Assembly: GCA_015039365.1 (NCBI GenBank)
Contig: WION01000276.1
Location: forward strand, 1 to 64,000
DNA from: Amanita rubescens
Taxonomy: Eukaryota; Basidiomycota; Agaricomycetes; Agaricales; Amanitaceae
Length of the DNA stretch: 64,000 nt
Direction of reading: 5' to 3'
A program made the position numbers and the translations under genes. Position 1 is the stretch's first letter; every line of letters starts with the position of its first letter. Below, piece after piece: positions 8,501 to 16,999 of this stretch. The notes beneath the pieces are model-generated. The model searched no databases. It was not told the DNA's origin and saw nothing but the letters and a program-made list of their open reading frames with translations.

Positions 8501-10902
8501 AAGATGTGATTTCACTATCTTTCACAAAACTTGCAAGATTGCTCACAATCTGTAGAACAAAAGCACTTTATATCCAAATTGTTTTGCAACAGAGTGGCCA
8601 GCATCACTCACTTCCTTTTAGAATGGAGTTAGCATAATAAATTGTAAAAAAAGGAAAACAATGCCACTAACTCCCTTTTGCCATATTATTGAATTCACAT
8701 CTCACAGAGTCAAGTATCACCTACATCCTATTTGTATTGCAATAGTTTGTCAAGAGGTTAAGTTGAGAAGGAAAAATATTTACTATCTGTTGTTTTAGGA
8801 TAAGATGTGATCTTTATAAGCAGACAGAAAGAAAATATCACTTACTTCCTGTTCAATCCAATGAAAGTTTCTGAGCCTCTCCGATTTCAGATATGTAGCA
8901 GTATGTCACCAACTTTCTATCATTCATTGAGTTACATATGTCTAAACAGCACAAACTTCAATGTTACTTACTTTCTTTAAGCAGGTCAGATGTGGTGTGA
9001 GGCAGTGTTGTATTACTCACTCCCTGTCCCAAAGAAATTGGATTGACAAGTTTGCTTACAATGATGTATTAACTCACTTGCTATTGGTCATATGATGCAC
9101 CATAGGATAATTAACCAAAAAATTAAATTGAGTGATGTCACTCACTTCCTGTAGATTATTGGACAAGACTACCAATCAGAAAAGGAAGCATTACTTACAA
9201 ACTGTTGACATAGACAAGTTATCAGTTCCATGCTAGTTCAAAGTCACTTACCCACTGATACATATCAGTAACATCAGATCCTGCCACCATGATTCATGAA
9301 TATGATGAAAACTGTGACTAACCTCTGTTTCACTCAGTTGTTTATTGGCCATCTGAAGTATAACTAATCTTGTCTCCACATAACCAGATTGGAGTGCTAC
9401 TTACCTCCTGATGGTCATTTTGCAAGCACTCATCATTCCACAGGAATGCCACCTACCTCCCTGTCTACCTATTGCCATTTAATTTTTCCTATGCTTATGT
9501 GCAGCTTGACAAAAATGCATACCCAGAAATGTGGAAATTTTGAAAAAACCATGAGAACGACATCATTCCATGTCCAATCATCACGTTTCAGAACATGTCT
9601 GAATAATGTCAATGTTAGTAAGTGACATTTGGAAATTGGAATGTAAGCCTCACTGAAGTGCAGATGTTACACAAAGGTCAAGATTATTCTTCTGTGTTGA
9701 AACAAACAGATGATATAAGCTGTCATCATCTATTGCATCAGCAGTTTTCTGAGTTAATTCAGCACAATCTCTCTCTGGTAAATCCATGTCTATGACACAA
9801 CATTATTCCCATTTCTAGGAAGAAAGCCTCATCATCCTCACCTTCCAATTGCACATATGCCTTAGGAGGATATTTGGAATGCAAAACTTTAGGAAGATAA
9901 ACTCTCTGAAAGGTGATTTCAGCAATTTGCCTAGCTCTCTCCCACTTATCTTCATCTTTTACATCAGTCAAGTTGACAAATTCACTGGCTATTTGACCAT
10001 CAAATTTAGTGAATATAACCACCAAAGGAACTGTAAAGGAAATATTTGCTAGTCAGTACACTGTAGTACTGTAGATCAGTGCTTAGTAGATTTGGTGGCA
10101 ATTTGGTCAATGGAAAGGAGGTAACAATAGTTAAGGTAAACAATCTCTCCAAAACCAACAACATGAAATATGAATTCATTAGGATTTATGTACCTTTGCC
10201 TGTCCCTTTATTAAAGAATTCAAGTTCTGCAGGTAGAATGGGACGAGGGCTGTCCATGGGTATACAGTACCTAGTACAGGAAGCCAGGTTAGCCAGTACT
10301 GTAAAAGGATAAAGTGAGATACCAAATTGCATGCAGCTGATTCTTCAGCTCAGTTTCTGCAGACTTCTTTTCAATGAACTGCCAAGCAATCCCCAATTCC
10401 TCAGATGAACCAGATTCAAAACCCTGAGAGTCATGGAAGATAAAGTTACTTCCAGGGTATGTAATTTGATCCTCAATATCATGCAGGCCTCTCTGGCAGT
10501 ATCATTGCATGTGACTGAGTATATCCATGCATCATTATCTGACTCACCTCAAGTGATGGCATCAAATGAATCTCAGATGTTTTAAGCTGTTTACCTGCAA
10601 GAAATTCAATGGTCAAGGGCCATGAGAAGCACAAAACCCAGTCTGAAGGCTTACCCCACTTATTATATATGGCAGGCTTTGTCCCCTTTGCTACACCACA
10701 AACCTTCTCAAGGATGGTTGTCTTGCCTGCATTAGCCCTCCCAATGATAAGGATGCGAAAGTATGGGCATAGATAGCTCTCCTTGAGTGTTTGAATGTGT
10801 GTCTCATCTGGATCTGTATGCATCAGTTAAGGATTGGCCATGTTGAGACAGATGAATTAGCCTACTCAAAGAAGGTGCACCAGTTGTAGCTGTAGCTGCC
10901 AT
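5583..10902 (-). CDS. P-loop GTPase with an array of about 50 single-codon exons
   Basis: Start ATG at 10902 (MAATATTGAPS...). Ordinary exons: 10902-10866, 10813-10655, 10594-10548, 10492-10323, 10270-10194, 10030-9842, 9774-9654, 9598-9523. Joined in phase they give an unbroken G domain: Walker A GRANAGKTT, then SLERGLHDIEDQ, FIFHDSQGFE (switch/Walker B), WYCIPMDSPRP, and the G4-like motif FTKFD. These are typical of a GTPase family expanded in Agaricomycetes. After ...FSKFPHFW the frame passes through exons of 4, 3 and 2 nt (9457-9460, 9407-9409, 9323-9324), then about 50 exons of one codon each down to 6110. It leaves through exons 6036-6039 (4 nt), 5991-5998 (8 nt), 5885-5935 (HELFSMFGDMQWNF...) and 5583-5735 (LSFWINKPFLP...LLHGQ). 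Total is at least 65 exons. The G domain is firm. The micro-exon path is read from splice signals and frame only. The 3' end is unresolved. The function of the C-terminal part is unknown. Confidence 0.7.
6110..7379 (-). other. Single-codon exons, block 3 (3' end of array)
   Basis: Minus-strand codons with the plus coordinate of each triplet's left base: 7377 TAT, 7315 GAT, 7249 CGA, 7188 CAT, 7123 GAT, 7056 CTT, 6988 CAT, 6920 TTT-CAA (the only six-base exon), 6852 TTT, 6780 CAA, 6712 AAA, 6645 GAA, 6573 GAA, 6507 GAA, 6438 GAA, 6383 GAA, 6308 CTT, 6249 CAA, 6169 AAA, 6110 ATT. Each is preceded by AG (mostly CAACAG) and followed by GTGAGT or a close variant. Five consecutive GAA codons at 6383-6647 suggest the most recent unit duplications. 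Spacing between triplets ranges from 55 to 80 nt. Confidence 0.65.
6236..8560 (-). repeat. About 65-bp tandem repeat: conserved intron plus variable triplet
   Basis: About 35 head-to-tail units. Read on the minus strand, a unit starts with donor GTGAGTGACATTGCACATTT, continues with TGTGAAAGGCAGTCTCATCA, has an ATGAC branch-like site, and ends with acceptor CCAACAG. Then follow three variable bases before the next GTGAGT. Unit length varies from about 55 to 76 bp through indels inside the intron. Only the triplet slot is consistently variable in content while fixed in length. The repeats are much more alike here than in the upstream part of the same array (8.6-9.4 kb). Confidence 0.9.
7439..8484 (-). 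other. Single-codon exons, block 2 (middle of array)
   Basis: Minus-strand codons by plus coordinate of the triplet's left base: 8482 GAA, 8421 TGG, 8357 CAA, 8289 CGA, 8226 GGA, 8161 TGG, 8096 TTT, 8030 GGA, 7965 CCA, 7906 GGA, 7843 GAA, 7767 GAA, 7699 CTT, 7636 CGA, 7569 CAA, 7504 CGA, 7439 CGA. Four of the five CGA codons of the whole array are here. CpG is otherwise almost absent from the repeat. Flanking introns are the conserved repeat type. Intron lengths are 56-73 nt and not generally multiples of three, so reading through them would destroy the frame. Confidence 0.65.
8547..9460 (-). other. Single-codon exons, block 1 (diverged 5' part)
   Basis: Plus coordinates of left bases: 9457 GGAG (4 nt), 9407 GAG, 9323 AG (2 nt), then 9252 TGG, 9199 TTT, 9146 GAA, 9078 CAA, 9021 GGA, 8972 AAA, 8914 AAA, 8846 GAA, 8784 ATA, 8725 GAT, 8672 GGA, 8612 GAA, 8547 ATT. 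The 4+3+2 nt trio sums to nine, so the frame leaving the 9523-9598 exon in phase 0 is kept. The introns share little sequence with the downstream repeat. They keep donors such as GTAAGT, GTTAGT, GTAGGT and GTGAGT, and acceptors CAG, TAG or AAG. Some show perfect branch sites (CTGAC before 8972, CTAAC before 8612). Confidence 0.6.
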
Positions 10903-12415
10903 GCCAATTGATGTTGTATTAGAATCACAATGAGATTGAGGGGGTGCTGAAAAGGATATGCCTGGTTCTGTAGAAAAGTACACTGAAGATGATGGGAAAG
11001 TACAATATCCAGCAGTCGGGTGTGTGAATCAAGAAGAGTTCAATGTGTAAACAGAGGCAACAGATTTGGATCTGTGGACTCTCGTGGTGTGTGGAACAGT
11101 GGGGTAGTGCCAGGTCGGTCGAGATCAAAGAGATAACAGTGATAGGCGCGCGATCTGAGTAGGCAACAGCTGGTTAGAAACAATGTGTTTGGTAGTAAAG
11201 ACTTGGCAGCGCGTGGCAGAGCGATGCGCCGAGTGTGCTGTGTGGCACTGCGGGCACAAGCGAAATCGAATGGTGCGTGAAGGCCTGAGAGCGCGCAGGA
11301 CTATACTTAACTTGAAGTCCACTAGGCAGTGCACTGACTCCCAGGAACTCTAGTATACGTATTTGAATAGCTTCTTCTCCATTCGGCAACGTCGTAAGTG
11401 TAACATCGGAGCCTTTCTAGAAACTACGTAATTCTCGACAGCCCAATCACCATCTTCTATTCACGTCTTCGCCGTCTATCGCAACCTGACCAATTTTATA
11501 ATCGAGCCAACAAACATATAAAAAAGATGAAGGTAGCAGACTGGTGGATCATTGTCTATTGAGGCAACCCCCATGCACCGGTCATACGACTCGGAAGCGC
11601 AAATCTCGACGGTTAGTTCGGTTCATATTCTCGTTGCCCTTACCTGTTCAATCTGACTAGTAACTACTACCAAGCGCAACCGTGACCATAACCGCGGATT
11701 CATCGTCCTTTAATCCCACCACGGTCGACGCCGAGGCCTCTGTACAATTTAAGGTACACCCACAAATCCTTACTATGCCTTCTCGTTTAGCGCGCTGAGA
11801 TTTGATGCGATGCGAAGGGTAGGATTAAGCGAGAAATTATTTCGCTTGAATGGAGAGGGTATAAACTATAGACTGTATTTGAACAAGCACAATGACTTGC
11901 GCGACAAATAATCACTCCAAACAATCCCGTCCCTTTTCCAGATCTTGCCTCTCATTCCCGGCCTTAACCCCACCTCCAAATTTGACACCTTACTTTCTGC
12001 ACAAGTCCACCTCTCTAAAGCCCTGAGCTGGCACCCACGCTTTCACTGAGAACGCCGCCGCCTTGGCTCGATGAACCCTTGCAACGAGCCGACTCAGCCG
12101 ATACACTCAGTTTCGTATTCCTCCCCAAACTTCCTCTCGCCTTTTTCCGACACCCTCTCAATGTTGAGAGACTCCTCAGGTGCGGGCGTTGTTGCACTTG
12201 GTGCTAGGAGTTCTGTCGTATATTCACAACTTTTTGAATGTGATTGACGATTTTATTATTATCAGTCGCCTAAAGGAGTCAGTCAACGTGTAAATCGTGT
12301 GAACTGTTGACTAGTACTTAGTACTTACGACAAAGCCTGAGTGCGCAGGGTTTGAGCATCCTAGTTCCCACTAGCCACCACCTCACACTAGTGTTCTTAG
12401 GACCTCGGGACAAAC
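10903..12415. other. Intergenic region between divergent genes, nothing coding recognised
   Basis: About 1.5 kb between the start of the GTPase gene (-) and the start of the secreted hydrolase gene (+). It should hold both promoters. In-frame sense codons extend a little upstream of 10902, so an earlier start is possible. Short minus-strand ORFs at 11125-11389 and 12015-12197 have no recognisable motif. Composition returns from AT-rich to ordinary near 11 kb. Confidence 0.4.
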
Positions 12416-14620
12416 ATGTGCCTTAGACATCGTTGGCTTGCTGTGGCGTTGCTTGCCTTCGTGACCGGCGCGAAGGCTCAAACATGGTATGTCCGCCTGT
12501 GACGTGTATCCCGTCTGTATGTTGATCCTACTTTGCAGGTGTGGCAAGAATTACAAGTTAGGCCAGCCTATTGTACCGCCAGGCAAGTTGCATTGCATTG
12601 TTCTCCGTCCTATTCACATATCAGAAAACAGGTGGACAATTCCCCATTCCCGCAATCTCCGATACCCCCTTACTCGCTCTCCGCTGTGCCCAGGCCATCA
12701 GACCATACCTGCCTGGCGACGAGGTCGAGGGTCTCCTATCGGCGATACTGATTGACACGCCTATTGTTCATTCATACATTGACAATGCGGAACCGATCTT
12801 AGGACTCATTCACAATACGGATCCAACCTCCATATCTGTTGACACTGTCAACGTGAAAGTGTTTGTCGACGACCATCTCTTGACTTCGGGCAGCGTTCCA
12901 CTGAACGTGACAAAATACGAGCTTCCCTTTTCACTCTCTGATCTTCAACCTAGCTCAAAGTCGTATCGGATCTCCTGCATCGCCTCTGCCAACTACGAGT
13001 CGCAAACATTTAGCGCAAGCGGTCTGTTGACATACCTGCCTAATCCACCTTCTGAAATTGGATCTGTGACGAGAATGGATTTGCGAACGGGAGCACTGTT
13101 AGCTAGACCCGCAGATGGGAAAGGTGGTCCCTATTCTCCCGTTTTCCCCATCGGCTTCTACACGAATTATGGCGGTTATCTTACTCAGAATCTGTCCATA
13201 CTTACAGAGCTTGCATCTCAAGGGTAAATGTTGTCCAATTATTTCTTTATTAATACTGATGTCGTTACTGAATAGCTTCACAATAGTGAGTTTCTTCCTT
13301 TTTCGTTCATGGTCGACCGTATAAATCGCATTAGATCCATCCTATCCCTACCTTTGACGAAAAACTTGAGGAGGTCCTGGATGCAATTCAAGATGCGGGC
13401 CTGTACCTGATGTATGATATGCGGCAGTAAGTTACTCTCTTTTCAAACAGTGTTAGCACTAAGTTGGCCACAGTACATATAAGAACTCAACAGCAGTTAC
13501 GGAGGAAGTTAATCGCATCAAATCGAGGCCAAATCTTTTGCTTTGGTACACTGCGGACGAACCTGATGGCACATCTGTCCCTCTTGATGCTACTATGACG
13601 GCATCGAACCTCATAAGTTCATTGGATGGAGGAGACGGCCAAGGCGGTGTCGGATACCATCCAGTGTCGCTCGTCCTGAACTGCGAGAACTACTATTTCA
13701 CGTATGTTAATACCTTCGTGTCCCTATGAGCGATTCAAAACGACATACCTAGGCAATATGCAAGTGGCGCTGATATCGTCATGCAAGATGCGTACCCAGT
13801 CAGCATTAACGCAACTTGGTCAACTGTTTGGGACACGCCTTGCACTGTGGATTTTGGTGTTTGCGGGTATGTCGATATAGCATATAGATGGTGTTCGTTT
13901 ATCTCAAATGCGTCCAGTTGCGACAACTGTAAAGGGTCCTTCCAAGATATTTCTACCAGGATGGATGAGTACCATCATCGTCTCTTTATCAACGGATGGG
14001 AACGCACCAAGGCAATTTGGACTGTACCTCAAGCATTTGGACAAGAAACGTAAGGCTCCGTATGTTGGCCATATCCTGTTGACTGACAAACTCGCAGTTA
14101 CTGGCCTGTAAGCTCTTCACTCTTTTGTAGCCTTAGTATCCAAAAATATGTTGCAGCGCTACCCAACGGGCCAGGAGTTTGTTGTGGGAAGCATCGTAGG
14201 CATTAATCACGGTGGCCTCGGTAGGTTCCATTTGTCTTGCGTAGAATACTTGCATATTGATCAACCGGATATGTAGGTGTAATCCCGTGGACTATCCCGA
14301 CTACGAGCGACATCATGATGTACGCCTCCAAGCTGGCAATGTCACTCAAGGAGATGTCACCGTTTATCCTCAGTCCATCGGCCTCGTTCCGCCAGGTCAC
14401 GATCAATGGAGTTGACTGTGGTCTTTGGACTGTGGACGGTCAAACGCTCATTTTGGCAGCAAATACGAACTATGCCAACGAAATCGTTCCTTTAGGCTGT
14501 CTTGGACTGCCAACCGGACTGAGCATCACCCAGGTTCTCGATGCAGGGTCATCGTTGACTCCTGCACAAGATGGGTTTACTTTCACATCCGTTGGTTCTG
14601 GAAGTTTCATTGTTGGGTGA
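12416..14620 (+). CDS. Secreted glycoside-hydrolase-like TIM-barrel protein
   Basis: Start ATG 12416 gives a signal peptide (MCLRHRWLAVALLAFVTGAKA). Introns follow at 12487-12538 and 12583-12631. The second has a GC..AG border and joins IVPPG to GQFPIP in frame. A beta-rich N-terminal part (about 190 residues) precedes a barrel-like part with FPIGFYTNYGG, FTIVHPIPTF, YLMYDMRQ, LLWYTADEPDG, PVSLVLNC and the Cys-rich CGCDNCKG. Asp-Glu in the DEPDG motif are the likely catalytic acids. A small beta domain closes the protein at FTSVGSGSFIVG. I recognise the pattern as a secreted basidiomycete glycoside-hydrolase-like family but cannot give a CAZy number or substrate. The frame stops at 14620. Skipping that stop through a GTGAGC donor would add exons up to 14917, ending in WNGSYTCM, which is less certain. 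Confidence 0.75.
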
Positions 14621-14999
14621 GCCCTTCTTTTATGCATCCGACCCCAGGGCAAGGCCCTTGGGATTTGGAAGTGCTGCTGTGCAACACACCATTATGTTAT
14701 ATACCGACAGTGTTCTGATATCCTGAAATAATAGGTCAACGTCCATGTTCAAGGACATCAATCAGTGGTCGCTGGTCGCCCACAAGAATCAAGACGCTCT
14801 GACATGTTTTGATGACCCAGCGGCAACGTATCACAGGTAACAGACGTTACACGTGGACTGAAGTATACTTAATGCTAATTCAGGCTATTTTGGAACGGGT
14901 CGTACACTTGTATGTAAAAAAACAACTATGATATGGCAGTACAGACACGAACAGATTTTCTCTCATTGTCATTTACTAAGCACATCGTGATCAGCAAAT
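14621..14999. other. Possible terminal exons of the upstream hydrolase
   Basis: An open stretch at about 14735-14838, beginning STSMFKDINQW, lies between an AG acceptor and a GTAACA donor. A short exon at about 14882-14917 ends in TAA. They join in phase with the hydrolase gene if its 14620 stop is spliced out, so this is either its 3' end or the remnant of something else. Confidence 0.3.
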
Positions 15000-16440
15000 G
15001 TAAAACCATTTCTTGACATCTAATTCGAGATTCCAGGCAAGAACATCCTCGAAGGAGGCTTTGTCGGCGTCATCGAGTTTTGTGTAGTTGTATGACCCGC
15101 TCGTGTTCCAGCCCGCGCAGAATAAATGCGCCCGAAATGACAGTTATTTGTCTCACCGAGGACACTAACAGACAGACCTAAAGAGGTACTTGCGAGATGC
15201 CATCAGGCGGTTGAAGAATCCACCGATCAGGACATGAACGTCAGCGTCAGCTCCTCGTTGTACTTGAAATCAACACGCCAGATTGAGAAACCGGCTGAGT
15301 CGAAGCTGTAAAGAATCTAGTTAATATAATGATTTGGCAAACTTTGAAAAACTTACTTCTGGTAAAACTATTCGAGAGCGCCACCAACGCGTGTCCTGTT
15401 GGAATAGACACACTTCCACTCTTCGAGGTTGAAGTTTGACTTGGGTAGATCATCCAAAGGATTTTTCGCTTTGGGTTCGGCGAGGACGAGCTCTTCTTCC
15501 TCTACTTCCCTTGCCATGGGTCTCTTCTGCTTTTGGGGGCGCAGCAGCTTGAGGTTTAGATTCTTTCTTCTCTTTCGGAGGGGGACATATTGAGCTGCCT
15601 TCTCAATGTGTTCAATAGGCCCGAAGATCTCCTTTACTTGGGGTTGGTTGACGATGGTTTCGAAGTGGCAGGGCGGATCACATTGGGAACCTTAGAGTGA
15701 ACCTCTGCATCGATTGTGTAAGACAGGGTACGCATATTAGCCAAGGTAATGCGCTCGCCAACAATGTACGTGAGGAAAGAAGAGCATTAATAGTATTTAA
15801 AGCACGCAGTTGACGTTCCGCGCTAAAAATGCGTGGGTTTGCAAAGCAATCAATTAGATGGCCAACGAGAACATGAAGTATCATACAGGTTTGTTGTATG
15901 GGACGTGCCAATGGCGATGTAAGACCACGATAAGACTTGTCGGCCATCGACCTCTGAGTCAGCAAGATGAACTTATTGGTCAATCAGGGCAGAGTCTTTG
16001 AAATCTTGAGCCAATAGACTCGCGCTCGGTGCGAGAGCCGCAACTAAAAGAAAGGATCAGTAAAAGCTTTGTAACATTTCATACATATATTGAAAATCAG
16101 AATGGAAATTCTCGACACAAATCATTAAGACAGGGATAACTGAAGATATAGTCTCATCCTTGCAGTCCGACAGGAGGCAAGGTCGGATACAAAACGAAGC
16201 GTTTACTCACCCTACCGCGCGATAGCGACACCCTCAAATAAAAAATCATCTGAGTCATCAAACGCCGTGGGGGTATTTGGACAAGGATTCTGGCTTCTTG
16301 CATGTGCTCATACTTCTCGGGAAGAGAAAGCTCCAAGCCTCCAAGCCTCCAAGGGCTGCAGCAACCGGACCTAAATCATTAAGATGAGACGTGGGTTTGA
16401 TCACGGTCAGAATATCAGCGTACGATTCTGCCTGGGGCCT
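15000..16440 (-). pseudogene. Elongation factor 1-gamma (EF-1Bgamma) pseudogene
   Basis: Pieces of EF-1Bgamma lie in correct order on the minus strand but in different frames. The GST-like N-domain is seen as AAALGGLE, LSLPEKYEHM and FDDSDDF (about 16240-16380), ALAPSASLLAQDF and ADSEVDG (about 15950-16050), RALNTINALLSSRT and VGERITLAN. The linker follows as FETIVNQPQVKEIFGPIEHI (about 15600-15665). The C-terminal domain is seen as PKAKNPLDDLPKSNFNLEEW, GFSIWRVDFKYNEELTLTFM, FFNRLMASRKYLF, SVLGETNN and FEDVLAWNLEL (15000-15480). Normal proteins continue without break. Here there are several frameshifts and internal stops, for example just after YNEELTLTFMS and near 15150. An AG acceptor upstream of ALAPSAS indicates that introns remained, so this is a decayed gene duplicate and not a retrocopy. 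Confidence 0.85.
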
Positions 16441-16999
16441 GGTATGGATCAAATCGGCGACATGATGATATGGACGATGGAGGAAGAGTTGTCGGAAGGT
16501 TACTGGTCGGGTTATGCCAGTGGCCAATTGTGAGGGAGGGATGAGCCCGAGATATGTTAAATCTCCCGCTCTGCAGTGGTATTGGACATGTGTTGATTCA
16601 GTAAAGTCTTATAATACTTTGGTTGGGAGTGAGCTGGCATTTTTCCGTTTGAGGAAGGCCAGATCGGGAAATCGCGGGCTGGCGGCGCGATGCGGAGCTG
16701 TGCATATTCGATCAAGGAGTCCTGCACGCGACTCATGCTTCTGCCTGTAGCGGTAGATGCGGCGAACAGCGAGCGGCAAGCGAAGCGTCGAGGTCGTGAC
16801 TCAGTAATTAAACTACATTTTTTCATTGCTTCGTTGATAATTTGCAAAATACCATGTAAGAAAGCGACTGCTAGACCATAGCGATGTACTTCGTACTCGC
16901 TCTATCGTGTCCAATAGAAGACAACACAACCAAAAACCATTGTCAAATAACCAAACAAAGGACAGGACGTGTTGAGGGTACAAAACGGCCAAGCGCGTT
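16441..16999. other. No gene recognised
   Basis: Space between the EF-1Bgamma pseudogene and the end of the GH3 gene, which lies on the same strand. Short ORFs on both strands overlap each other and show no domain motif. The lower part may be the promoter remnant of the pseudogene. Confidence 0.35.

Noticed and set aside
6236..8560. CRISPR-like array or ordinary minisatellite
   Set aside because: The variable part is only three bases, there are no spacers, and the host is a eukaryote. Consistent AG|NNN|GTGAGT borders and frame continuity with flanking exons are better explained by introns and micro-exons than by a neutral repeat.
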